Shown one piece after another: positions 8,937 to 17,742 of a stretch of DNA of 34,189 nt (position 1 is its first letter; every line of letters begins with the position of its first letter). The stretch is from Candidatus Kapaibacterium sp. (GTDB lineage: Bacteria; Bacteroidota; Ignavibacteria; Kapaibacteriales; UBA4661), in the NCBI GenBank assembly GCA_025358765.1, contig JANYIG010000115.1:1-34189 (forward strand), in the 5' to 3' direction. The position numbers were made by a program, and so were the translations under genes. The notes under the pieces are model-generated. The model saw only the letters and a program-made list of their open reading frames with translations. It did no database searches and had not been told where the DNA came from.

Positions 8937-10097
8937 ATGAGCAACCAGTCCGATTCTTCCTATATTCCACAAATTACCGGCATCCGTGCGATTGCTGCGT
9001 TTATGGTGTATGTGCATCATTTTCCGACGGGGCAGGAGATATTGCCGTCAGCATTGTTTCGGATGACATTAGAATTACACACCGGTGTGGGGTTGTTTTT
9101 TGTGTTGAGTGGTTTTTTGATTTATCAACGGTACTACGAATCTTGTACGTTTGAACGCTCGTGGTGGGGAAATTATACCAAAAACCGCGTGGCGCGTATC
9201 TATCCCATGTATTTTCTCCTCACATGTGCAACGTTACTTAACCGTGCGCTTCGTCACGGAGACGCAGGTGTTTTACTTTGGATATTAAATTTGAGTTTTT
9301 TTCGTGGATTTTCAAACGAGTTGTACATGTCCGGTATTTCGCAGGGTTGGACGCTGACGGTGGAAGAGTGTTTTTACTTTTCAGCCCCCGTGCTGTTTCT
9401 GTTATTTCGGCGTGTGAATTTCTGGTTGCCACTTTTGGGAATATATCTCATTGGAGTAGTATTGATGGCAGTTGGAGGCATAGCGAATGGTATGGGTTTG
9501 AATCCAATGGGCTTTTTTGAAGGCTTTCATTTTATGGCAACGTACACGTTTTTTGGTCGCTGTTTTGAGTTTTTTGCGGGTATGTTCCTGGCAAAATATA
9601 TGGCTGAACGCCGTTTATATGCTGTTCCGCAGGAACGCGGACGATTCACGTGGATAGCGCTTAGCGGCATAATAGGCTCGTTATGGCTCATGTCCACATT
9701 GCAATCACCAGAGTATCGTTACGGCATCCAGCATCCGCTCGGCATGGTTTTGAATAACGTTGCTCTTCCCGTGTGCTACGCGCTGCTTTTTTTCGGACTT
9801 GTCCGCGAGCGAACCGTTGTGCAGCGATTTCTCGCCACGCGCTTTATGGTGTTATTGGGAAAGAGTTCGTATATTTTTTACCTTATCCATATGGGTGTTG
9901 CACAAGCGCTGATAGCTCGTGTAGTCTGTCCAGCTACATTTACGCCTGTAACAACAATTCAATACATCGCACAATTTGTGTTACTCAACGTTGCTTCCAT
10001 TATTCTGTTCCTGTGTATCGAAGACCCGCTTAATCGCTTGGTTCGCCGCATCTGGAAGACAGGCTCGGCAAAGCCAACGTTTGAGGCAGTATCATAA
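8937..10097 (+). CDS. Acyltransferase-3 family membrane O-acyltransferase
   Basis: Members of the OafA/YrhL-type acyltransferase-3 family are many-pass inner-membrane enzymes that move acetyl or other acyl groups onto extracytoplasmic glycans (LPS, exopolysaccharide, peptidoglycan). The 386-residue length is typical of the family without a fused SGNH domain. Family features are TGIRAIAAFMVYVHHF at residues 13-28 with the conserved Arg and His pair, GVGLFFVLSGFLIY near 51-64, NRVARIYPMYF near 83-93, and QGWTLTVEECFYF near 140. The C-terminal EDPLNRLVRR is also typical. About ten hydrophobic segments are visible. A close paralogue lies at 16596-17732. A TPR-SASA esterase gene starts 36 bases downstream on the same strand, which suggests an operon. 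Confidence 0.88.
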   Translation: MSNQSDSSYIPQITGIRAIAAFMVYVHHFPTGQEILPSALFRMTLELHTGVGLFFVLSGFLIYQRYYESCTFERSWWGNYTKNRVARIYPMYFLLTCATLLNRALRHGDAGVLLWILNLSFFRGFSNELYMSGISQGWTLTVEECFYFSAPVLFLLFRRVNFWLPLLGIYLIGVVLMAVGGIANGMGLNPMGFFEGFHFMATYTFFGRCFEFFAGMFLAKYMAERRLYAVPQERGRFTWIALSGIIGSLWLMSTLQSPEYRYGIQHPLGMVLNNVALPVCYALLFFGLVRERTVVQRFLATRFMVLLGKSSYIFYLIHMGVAQALIARVVCPATFTPVTTIQYIAQFVLLNVASIILFLCIEDPLNRLVRRIWKTGSAKPTFEAVS

Positions 10098-10133
10098 CGA
10101 AGCTCACTACTACTTTTTATTATTTCACGCTCA

Positions 10134-12683
10134 ATGAACTATACTCAATCGAAAATTCGGTCTATCACACAGTCTATAGTAATGAAATCGGTCATCTCTT
10201 TTGTGGCTGTTATCTGCTCGCTTTTCCTGATAAACATATATTGGGCATCAGCGCAACAAGCCTCAACGAAGGCTGTGCAAGAAGTATTTAAAAAGGCAGC
10301 TGCAAGAATGATTGCGGGTGATTATCAAGGTGCGGTAGAAGGTTTTACCAAGGTACTCCAACTTGACCCAAAAAACATTGATGGGTATGTGAATCGTGGG
10401 ATTGCTCAACTACAGCTCCGGCACCCTAATGAAGCGTTGAGTGATGTGAATACGGCGTTACAGTTAGCTCCGGCTGCGAATAAAAACGCCAGAAGCGTGT
10501 TGCTGACTGCGCGTGGCAAATGTTATTTTAATGCTCAACGTCTCGCCGAAGCGTATCGTGATTTTACAGAAGCTATTCAACTTAATACCAAAAATGAAGA
10601 TGCGTATCTACAGCGTGGGACGCTGCGAGTTTTTCTCAAGGATTATACGAATGCTGTAGCTGACGTGACGCAAGCAATTCATTTGGACAATCGGTCAGCA
10701 CAATCGTATTTTGTTCGTGGCAATGCTAATCGCTATTTAGAAAAAATCAAGGATGCCGAGAAAGATTACACAGAGGCGATTCGTTTGAATCCTCAATATA
10801 TAGATTGTTATGTCAATCGAGGTACAGTCAGAGCAGATATGAAGGACTTTAAAGGAGCCATAGAAGATTTGAGTCATGCGCTTAGGCTAGATCCAAAGTT
10901 TCTATTAGGATACTCTAATCGTGCGGTTCTTAAATTTAATAGCGGCGATTATCGTGGGGCGGTTGAAGATCATAGCGTAGTTCTGAGCATGGATTCTAAT
11001 TACACCCCGTCATACCTCAACCGTGCAATGGCTTGGCAATCGCTCAAAGACTACAATCGTGCCGTTGCTGATTACAACGAGGTACTCAAACGCAACCCGC
11101 AAGATATTCAAGGGTTTTTGAATAATACGTCGGCTGTGAGCGCTAGGATGAATGAACAAAATTACACGTCTGTTTCTACATATGCGCTTCGTGGGCAAAC
11201 ACGGATTATGACGGGCGATACCGTAGGAGCGTGTGAGGATTTCCAAAAAGCGCTCACACTTGGTAATAATGCCATTTACAACCTTATTTCCAAATATTGT
11301 AACGCTCCTACTACGCTGCTCGTCTCTGGGTCGGCATTCCCGCGTTCGTTGCAATTTTATCCGCGCGATGCACAAGATTCCGCGACCATGCTGATAGAGG
11401 GAACGATTAACAGCCCTGCCGTTGTCTATGATTCCGTGTATGTCGATATCCAGAAAAACAACGTTGCTTACAAACGATTAGCAGCAACGCTTTCAAGCAA
11501 AGATGGGAAAGCAGCATTTTCCTTCCAGCCTAAAATCCATGCGGAGCTGAGTAATTATAGCCTTCGTTTGGGTGTAAAAAATGCCACCAAGGACACGGTG
11601 CTTGCCGTGCGTGATAGTATTGTTTGTGGCGATGCCCTCTTGGTAAGTGGTCAATCCAATATCATGCTTGGCGAAACGTGGAACGCGCCGGAGCGCCGCT
11701 TCCTGCGGACGTTTAATTGGGGAATTGGTGATAATATGTGGGCAATGGCAAATGCTGGCAATGAAGATAAAATCGGTGGTGTTGGTGCTGTGGGATTGCA
11801 AATAGGAAGTTCCATTGCTTCGCAATATAAAATCCCCGTTTGTATTATTAACGGCGGTATGGGCGCTTCCACCATAGAGCAGCATTTACGGATAAAACAG
11901 CGTCCATTTGATCCATTTACGCTGTATGGACGCACACTTTTGCGTACACGTGAAGCCGGGGTACTCTCTTCAATAAAAGCACTCGTTTGGTATCAAGGAG
12001 AATCGGATGCCGTTCCTAATTACTTTGAGCGCTTTATTGATTTGCATCGTGGGTGGAAAGAGGATTATTCCGCACTCAAAAAAATCTATCTTGTACAGAT
12101 TCGCCCTTCCGATTGTGGGCAACAGGATCAAGACTCTTTGCGTGATATGCAACGTGGTTTGGGTGGGTTTAGTAAAGTTGAAGTGTGTGCTTCGGTGGCT
12201 GTACCCGGACATGATGGTTGCCACTACTCGCCAGAAGGCTACAAAGCGCTCGGCACACAAATATTCCGTTTGATGGCTCGTGATTTTTACGGTTCGAGCG
12301 ACACAGCTGGTATTGGCTCACCTAACCTCAAAAAAGCATCGTTCGTAACAAAAGAACGCAGGGAAATTGTGCTGGACTTTGCTACTTCAACCACGACAAC
12401 GCTTATTGTGCCTCACGATACGGTCGGGGGAGTAGTGAATACTCCCATAAAAGAATATTTTTTCGTAGATGGCAAAAGTGGCATTGTGGAAAATGTTGTT
12501 GCTGTTGGTAATAAGGTACGGCTCACGCTCAAACAGCCGATGGACGGCAATCTCCATAAACTGTCGTATCTGCCGAATATGTATTACAACGGTATGACGG
12601 TTGTGTACGAAGGTCCGTGGTTGACAACGCAGCGCGGTGTGGGTGTTCTTACATTCAAGAGCGTCACTATTGACAATCCGTAA
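10134..12683 (+). CDS. Secreted TPR protein with C-terminal SASA (sialate O-acetylesterase-like) domain
   Basis: This 849-residue protein joins a TPR array to an SGNH-type carbohydrate esterase. A signal peptide or anchor (residues 17-41) precedes about nine TPR units (roughly 47-390; typical pieces are AYRDFTEAIQLNTKNEDAY and DYTEAIRLNPQYIDCYVNRG). A beta-rich linker (about 400-495) leads to the SASA domain (about 498-720). Catalytic-type blocks are GQSN with Ser508, WYQGES at 619-624, and HDGCH at 693-697, which holds the Asp/His pair. SASA enzymes remove O-acetyl groups from sialic acid or other sugars. The substrate here is unknown. An alternative start at 10182 (M17) would give a more compact signal peptide; neither start has a good ribosome binding site. 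A paralogue lies at 27931-29973. Confidence 0.85.
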   Translation: MNYTQSKIRSITQSIVMKSVISFVAVICSLFLINIYWASAQQASTKAVQEVFKKAAARMIAGDYQGAVEGFTKVLQLDPKNIDGYVNRGIAQLQLRHPNEALSDVNTALQLAPAANKNARSVLLTARGKCYFNAQRLAEAYRDFTEAIQLNTKNEDAYLQRGTLRVFLKDYTNAVADVTQAIHLDNRSAQSYFVRGNANRYLEKIKDAEKDYTEAIRLNPQYIDCYVNRGTVRADMKDFKGAIEDLSHALRLDPKFLLGYSNRAVLKFNSGDYRGAVEDHSVVLSMDSNYTPSYLNRAMAWQSLKDYNRAVADYNEVLKRNPQDIQGFLNNTSAVSARMNEQNYTSVSTYALRGQTRIMTGDTVGACEDFQKALTLGNNAIYNLISKYCNAPTTLLVSGSAFPRSLQFYPRDAQDSATMLIEGTINSPAVVYDSVYVDIQKNNVAYKRLAATLSSKDGKAAFSFQPKIHAELSNYSLRLGVKNATKDTVLAVRDSIVCGDALLVSGQSNIMLGETWNAPERRFLRTFNWGIGDNMWAMANAGNEDKIGGVGAVGLQIGSSIASQYKIPVCIINGGMGASTIEQHLRIKQRPFDPFTLYGRTLLRTREAGVLSSIKALVWYQGESDAVPNYFERFIDLHRGWKEDYSALKKIYLVQIRPSDCGQQDQDSLRDMQRGLGGFSKVEVCASVAVPGHDGCHYSPEGYKALGTQIFRLMARDFYGSSDTAGIGSPNLKKASFVTKERREIVLDFATSTTTTLIVPHDTVGGVVNTPIKEYFFVDGKSGIVENVVAVGNKVRLTLKQPMDGNLHKLSYLPNMYYNGMTVVYEGPWLTTQRGVGVLTFKSVTIDNP

Positions 12684-12768
12684 TGATATGGATTTCACTT
12701 TCTGACGTTAGAGGAACGGTCACTGCCAAGAACACAATAAAAACATCAATCGAATCTATAAGGTCGTT

Positions 12769-13215
12769 ATGGTTATCATTACAGCTATAATTCTCGCACT
12801 TCTATTCCTCGTGCTTTCGGGGTTTCATTGGTGTTGGGCATTTGGTTGGGGTATAGGGCTTACGCGGATTTCGGTCGTGCCAGAGCGACAAAATAGTAAC
12901 GGCGCAAAAACGTTCAAGCCACGCCCGTTGGAAACTATTGCCGTTGCGCTTGGATTGATGGGCTTTGCCAGTGTTGTGCTATTGCGGGCAAACATTGTGC
13001 AGTTCGGCGCACCCTTTAGCATACTCAGTGTGTGGAGTGCGTATGGTATTTGGGCGATTGTCGCAATCTTCCTGCTACGCAGTATTGGTGAGTTCAAGTA
13101 TGTGGGTTTGTTTAAGAGTGTTCACACAACGAATTTTGCTTACTGGGACACACGACTTTTTACGCCATTATGTTTGGTAATCTCGCTGCTATCGGTTATT
13201 ATAGCAATACAGTAA
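12769..13215 (+). CDS. DUF3995 family membrane protein
   Basis: The 148-residue protein has four hydrophobic segments (about 1-26, 50-70, 78-100 and 125-147). It shows the features of DUF3995: SGFHWCWAFGWG near the N-terminus, a Pro-rich loop ending in KPRPLETIAVALGLMGF, LLRSIGEFKYVGLFK, and FAYWDTRLFTPLCL near the C-terminus. No function is established for this family. AAGG lies five bases before the ATG. It lies 85 bases after the TPR-SASA gene and 44 bases before the SDR gene, on the same strand. Confidence 0.75.
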   Translation: MVIITAIILALLFLVLSGFHWCWAFGWGIGLTRISVVPERQNSNGAKTFKPRPLETIAVALGLMGFASVVLLRANIVQFGAPFSILSVWSAYGIWAIVAIFLLRSIGEFKYVGLFKSVHTTNFAYWDTRLFTPLCLVISLLSVIIAIQ

Positions 13216-13259
13216 CGTGCTTGAGGGGACATTCCACATTTCAATCAACCCAAAACCAG

Positions 13260-14114
13260 ATGAAATCTATCCTCGTCGTCGGTGCAACCGGTCAACTCGG
13301 ACGGCACATTGTCACTGTCCTCAAAGAGCGTAATTACAAGGTTCGCATACTATCTCGCAATCCGGAAAAACTTGGGCAGCTTCGCCACCTTGCCGACGAA
13401 ATATTTTCGGGTGATTTGACATACCCCGTCACGTTTGCTTGCGATGGCGTGGATGCGGTGATTTCCGCTGCAGGTGCAAGTATGGATTTGAACAATTTCA
13501 GCGATAAGATTTCCTTCAACGATGTGGATTATCGCGGTAATGCGAACTTGCTCACGGAGGCGCAGAGATTCGGTGTGCAAAAATTCGTGTATGTGTCGGT
13601 TTTTGGCGGCGCTTCACTCAATACAGCTTATACCAATGCTCACGAGCATTTTGTGAATGTACTCCGAAAATCCGGCATTCCCTCCACGGTAATGCGTCCA
13701 ACGGGTTTTTTCTCCATCAATGCTGAATTTGTGAAGCAAGCGCGGCTAAATCGAGGTATGGTTATTGGCTCAGGCACGTGGCGCACTAATCCTATACACG
13801 AACGCGACCTTGCCGAAGCGTGTGTGGATGCGCTCGACAGCACCCAAGAGGAAGTCAATCTTGGAGGACCAGATGTCTTTTCGCGGCAAGAAATTGTGGA
13901 AATGGCATTCAAAGCGCTTGGTAAAAAACCGTCCATTATGCACGTTCCTGTGTGGTCGGCTCAGGCAATACCGTTTATTGCAAAACCCTTTAACAGGCGC
14001 ATTGCAGAGTTGATAGAATTTGGAGTCCGGGTTGCGACGCAAGATTGTATTGCGCCAAAGGTAGGCGGGCGCAGGTTGGAAGATTTTTTTGCGGAACTGG
14101 CTGCCAACGGTTAA
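13260..14114 (+). CDS. NAD(P)-binding atypical SDR / NmrA-like protein
   Basis: I take the ATG at 13260 because MKSILVVGATGQLGRHI begins the Rossmann fold directly, whereas upstream in-frame codons overlap the DUF3995 gene. The 284-residue protein has GATGQLG (8-14) as its dinucleotide site, RILSRNPEKL for the NADP-type second strand, DAVISAAGAS, KFVYVSVFGG in place of the classical YxxxK, and STVMRPTGFF. This is the pattern of NmrA/atypical SDR proteins. These can be reductases, isomerases or redox-sensing regulators; the substrate cannot be predicted. It may form a loose operon with its neighbours. Confidence 0.82.
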   Translation: MKSILVVGATGQLGRHIVTVLKERNYKVRILSRNPEKLGQLRHLADEIFSGDLTYPVTFACDGVDAVISAAGASMDLNNFSDKISFNDVDYRGNANLLTEAQRFGVQKFVYVSVFGGASLNTAYTNAHEHFVNVLRKSGIPSTVMRPTGFFSINAEFVKQARLNRGMVIGSGTWRTNPIHERDLAEACVDALDSTQEEVNLGGPDVFSRQEIVEMAFKALGKKPSIMHVPVWSAQAIPFIAKPFNRRIAELIEFGVRVATQDCIAPKVGGRRLEDFFAELAANG

Positions 14115-14218
14115 TGCGGCAACCGTATGGAACTGGCAAATACACCAGTGAATTCACCTTCCGCGTTCACCCTACCCAAGACGATTACGATTTTAATAGA
14201 TAATGTCGCACGAATGCT

Positions 14219-16546
14219 ATGAGTGAACTCAAAGAATCACCCGTCTTGCAGGAACAAAAATCGCTCAAAGCCAGTACGAAAGATGTTTCGCCACTTCAGT
14301 ATATGAAGGGCATCGGTCCGCGCCGTGCCGAAGCGCTTGCGCTGGAAGGTATGCTTGCACCCGCAGATTTGCTGCGATTTTACCCGCGTTCGTACATTGA
14401 CCGCAATGCAATTCCTTCCCTCCGTGAACTGCGAACGGCTCTGCTGAACGCGCAACAGCAAGATGCTTTTTCAGACGAGAGTATCAAATTGCAAGGTGAA
14501 ATCACCGTCGTCGTGTTCGTAAAGGAAGTCCGCGAACGTGTGTACGGCAAAAACCGCTCAATGGTCGTCGTTGAACTCGACGACAATAGCGGCACGAAGG
14601 CGGAAATCGTGTTTTGGCAGCAGGCGACGTACTTCAAAAAAATCTTTGAACCCGACCAACTCTTGGCTGTAAGCGGTGTTCCCGTGTATGAATATGGGAA
14701 AATCCAGTTTCATCATCCTGAAATCGAAAAGATTGAGCCGGACGATGCCGACCTTTATCGCGAAGGGCAGATTTTGCCCAAATACCGCCTCACGCAGAAA
14801 ATGAAGGACGCGGGTTTGACCATGCGCGTCATGCGGAACCTGATTGCATCCGTAATTGATGCCGAACTGCCATCCGTCGAGGAAACCCTTTCGTCCGAAC
14901 TGCTTGCAAAGCTGAATTTCCCTGACCTCCAAACCGCCGTTCGGCAGTTGCATTTTCCGTCAACGCCCGCCACACTTGCTACTGCGCGGGAGCGAATGAA
15001 ATTCGAGGAGCTTTTTTTCTTTGAGTTGCTGCTCGCCATGCGGCACAAAGGCGTAAAAACCTTCGATAAAGCGCCGCCAATCCTCCCCAAAAGCCCCAAA
15101 GCACGGGCGCTACTTGATTCGCTCCCCTTTGATTTGACGAGCGCACAAAAGCGTGTTCTCCGCGAAATTGCCGCCGATGTGCAATCTACCGAACCGATGA
15201 ATAGGCTCTTGCAAGGTGATGTTGGCTCAGGTAAGACGATTGTGGCGCTGCTGGCAATGCTCATGGCGATTGATTCCGGCTACCAATGCGCACTCATGGC
15301 TCCAACGGAAATCCTTGCCGAACAGCATTACAACACACTTTCAAGCTATCTTAGCGGCACGGGCGTGAATGTTGTGCAGCTTATTGGTGGACAAAAAGTC
15401 CGCGCACGGCGCGAAATTGCGGAGAAAATTGCTTCCGGCGAAGCAAATATCGTGGTCGGTACGCACGCTCTCTTCCAAAGCACCGTTGAATACAACAAAC
15501 TTGGGTTTGTTGTGATTGACGAACAACACCGTTTTGGTGTGATGCAACGTGCTGAACTCAAGAAAAAGGCGACACAGTCGTTTACCAAAGGTGTCAATGG
15601 TCATTTGCCATTGGTCATTGGTGAAGACATTCATGCTCAAGCGTCAAACGCCGAAATCTCTCCGCACATCCTTGTTATGTCGGCAACGCCCATTCCGCGA
15701 ACGCTTTCGATGACGCTCTATGGCGATTTGGACGTATCGGTCATAGATGAATTACCTAAAAATCGTAAGCCGATTAAAACCAAAGTTGTGTTCGAGAGTA
15801 AGCTGTCACAGGTGTTTGATTTCATCCGCGAGCAGGTAACAAAGGGCTTTCAGGCGTACATCGTCTATCCGCTCGTGGAAAAATCCGAAAAAGTCGAGGC
15901 GAAATCTGCCGTTGAGCACTATGAACATCTACAGCAAGAGGTGTTCCCTGACCTCAAACTCGGTTTGTTGCACGGGCAGATGTTTTGGTACGAAAAAGAA
16001 GATGCAATGAAGGCGTTCAAGAATAAGGAATTTCACATTCTTGTGGCAACGACGGTCGTGGAAGTGGGTATTGACGTGCCGAATGCAACGGTGATGCTTA
16101 TTGAAAACGCAGAACGTTTTGGGCTATCGCAGTTGCATCAGCTTCGCGGGCGCGTTGGTCGTGGTGCCGAACAATCGTTCTGTTTGCTTGCCACCAAAGA
16201 CCATTTTAAATTTCAGCTTGGCAAACGTGACAATGCGGAGAGTGAGCGCAAGTCGTGTATTATTCGTCTCAAGACGATGCAAGAAACGACCGATGGTTTC
16301 AAAGTTGCGGAAGTGGATTTGCGATTGCGCGGACCGGGCGATTTTATGGGAACGCGGCAATCAGGCATGCCGGAATTTGTGTTTACGGACTTAGCAAGCG
16401 ACAGTGAAGCTATTGCGCTTGCCCGCACGGAGGCATTTTCACTCGTTGCAGCAGACCCACACCTTCGCAAGTCCGACCACGCCAACATCCGTCGTGAGTT
16501 CGCACGGCAAAATCAAAAAGATTTCACATTTTTGGATGTAGCGTGA
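14219..16546 (+). CDS. recG: ATP-dependent DNA helicase RecG
   Basis: RecG remodels stalled replication forks and branch-migrates Holliday junctions. The 775-residue protein has the N-terminal wedge domain (starts YMKGIGPRRAEAL; OB fold about 80-165). The helicase core carries Walker A GDVGSGKT near residues 331-338, the DEQH box at 434-437, SATPIPRTLSMTLYGDLD at 488-505, and the C-terminal motifs EVGIDVPNATVMLIENAE and QLRGRVGRG. Between the DEQH box and the SAT motif there are about 24 more residues than in E. coli RecG, part of them encoded by a short DNA repeat (15596-15622). The reading frame is intact, so the protein is probably functional. It lies 104 bases after the SDR gene. Confidence 0.96.
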   Translation: MSELKESPVLQEQKSLKASTKDVSPLQYMKGIGPRRAEALALEGMLAPADLLRFYPRSYIDRNAIPSLRELRTALLNAQQQDAFSDESIKLQGEITVVVFVKEVRERVYGKNRSMVVVELDDNSGTKAEIVFWQQATYFKKIFEPDQLLAVSGVPVYEYGKIQFHHPEIEKIEPDDADLYREGQILPKYRLTQKMKDAGLTMRVMRNLIASVIDAELPSVEETLSSELLAKLNFPDLQTAVRQLHFPSTPATLATARERMKFEELFFFELLLAMRHKGVKTFDKAPPILPKSPKARALLDSLPFDLTSAQKRVLREIAADVQSTEPMNRLLQGDVGSGKTIVALLAMLMAIDSGYQCALMAPTEILAEQHYNTLSSYLSGTGVNVVQLIGGQKVRARREIAEKIASGEANIVVGTHALFQSTVEYNKLGFVVIDEQHRFGVMQRAELKKKATQSFTKGVNGHLPLVIGEDIHAQASNAEISPHILVMSATPIPRTLSMTLYGDLDVSVIDELPKNRKPIKTKVVFESKLSQVFDFIREQVTKGFQAYIVYPLVEKSEKVEAKSAVEHYEHLQQEVFPDLKLGLLHGQMFWYEKEDAMKAFKNKEFHILVATTVVEVGIDVPNATVMLIENAERFGLSQLHQLRGRVGRGAEQSFCLLATKDHFKFQLGKRDNAESERKSCIIRLKTMQETTDGFKVAEVDLRLRGPGDFMGTRQSGMPEFVFTDLASDSEAIALARTEAFSLVAADPHLRKSDHANIRREFARQNQKDFTFLDVA
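15596..15622 (+). repeat. Short internal repeat inside recG
   Basis: The stretch holds two direct copies of TGGTCATT (15598-15605 and 15612-15619). It also holds an inverted pair AATGG/CCATT (15596-15600 and 15608-15612). It encodes residues 460-468 of RecG, within a segment absent from typical RecG proteins. It looks like a small intergenic-type repeat captured in frame. Confidence 0.45.
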
Positions 16547-16595
16547 CAAAATTGTATCTTTTCCCCCTTTATTGATATTCTACGATTACGTTTAT

Positions 16596-17732
16596 ATGGC
16601 TCAAGCACAACCGTCTTTAACTATTCCGTCGCTCACGGGTATCCGTGCCATTGCTGCGTTTCTGGTGTTTTTTCACCATTATCAGTTCTTCAAATTTCGT
16701 TTGCTCAATGAATTCCACATCGGGGTTAGCATATTTTTCGTGCTCAGCGGGTTTCTAATTTATTACCGTTATTACGAATCGTCAACATTGTCGGGTGCGT
16801 GGTGGAAAACCTATATCATCAACCGAGCCGCACGCATATACCCAATGTACTTTCTGCTTACCTGCGCGACGTTTGTCGTTGAGTATGTGCAAAAATCAAC
16901 ATTCAATGCGCCTGTATTTTTCCTCAATATTACGTTTTTGCATGGTTTTTTTAAAGACTACGGAGGATTCACCGGCATTCCTCAAGGATGGACGCTCACG
17001 GTGGAGGAATGTTTCTATTTTCTTGCACCACTTATTTTTACGATACAACGCAAAGGAAAATTCTGGTTGCCTATTTTGGGTATCTATGCAGTTGGTCTGG
17101 TTTTCTTATATATTGGGAGGGTTCTTTTGGCAGGTACGCCGGGAGGATTCTGTGCTTCATTTGAATTTGTTGCCATATACACCTTTTTCGGCAGGTGTTT
17201 TGAGTTTTTTGTTGGCATGTTTGCCGCACGTCTTGTTTTGCAATCACGGAAACGCTCAAATACGGCTGGTAAAAGCCGCGCACGGGAGTTGAAGCTGCCG
17301 AACGGCACAGCGACGTGGTGTGGTATCGTGGGCATGAGTATTATTGTATCGTGCATGTCCATCTTTCAGGACTATCCGCATTGGATTAGTTTATTCCATA
17401 CCGCAGGACTGGCATTGAACAATCTTGTTTTACCATTATTTATTGGAATATTGCTTTGGGGGCTTGCGCGTGAGGTAACGCCTGTCAGTCGTTTTTTAGG
17501 CTCGAAGCCAATGCTCGTTCTGGGTAAAAGCTCCTACCTCTTTTATTTGCTGCATTTGGGTCCGCTTGCAGGTCTTCTTCAAATACTCACGACCGACCAA
17601 ACAAGCGTAATGTATGTTGTTCTTGTGCTATTTATTACCGTCATCGCCGTCTCCATTGCACTGTTTTACTTTGTTGAAGACCCGCTCAATCGTATTCTTC
17701 GCAAGCTCTTGGGCGGCACACCACAAACGTAG
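16596..17732 (+). CDS. Acyltransferase-3 family membrane O-acyltransferase (second copy)
   Basis: This is a paralogue of the protein at 8937-10097, with the same blocks: LTGIRAIAAFLVFFHHY, GVSIFFVLSGFLIYYRYYES, NRAARIYPMYFLLTCATF, PQGWTLTVEECFYFLAPL, GKSSYLFYLLHLG and VEDPLNRILRKL. I chose the ATG at 16596 (378 residues) because it gives an N-terminus of the same length as the paralogue; an in-frame ATG at 16572 would add eight residues. It follows recG by about 50 bases and meets the epimerase gene tail-to-tail with a 10-base gap. There is no esterase gene directly beside this copy. A role in O-acylation of an envelope glycan is likely by family; donor and acceptor are unknown. Confidence 0.87.
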   Translation: MAQAQPSLTIPSLTGIRAIAAFLVFFHHYQFFKFRLLNEFHIGVSIFFVLSGFLIYYRYYESSTLSGAWWKTYIINRAARIYPMYFLLTCATFVVEYVQKSTFNAPVFFLNITFLHGFFKDYGGFTGIPQGWTLTVEECFYFLAPLIFTIQRKGKFWLPILGIYAVGLVFLYIGRVLLAGTPGGFCASFEFVAIYTFFGRCFEFFVGMFAARLVLQSRKRSNTAGKSRARELKLPNGTATWCGIVGMSIIVSCMSIFQDYPHWISLFHTAGLALNNLVLPLFIGILLWGLAREVTPVSRFLGSKPMLVLGKSSYLFYLLHLGPLAGLLQILTTDQTSVMYVVLVLFITVIAVSIALFYFVEDPLNRILRKLLGGTPQT

Positions 17733-17742
17733 AGGCGAGGAG

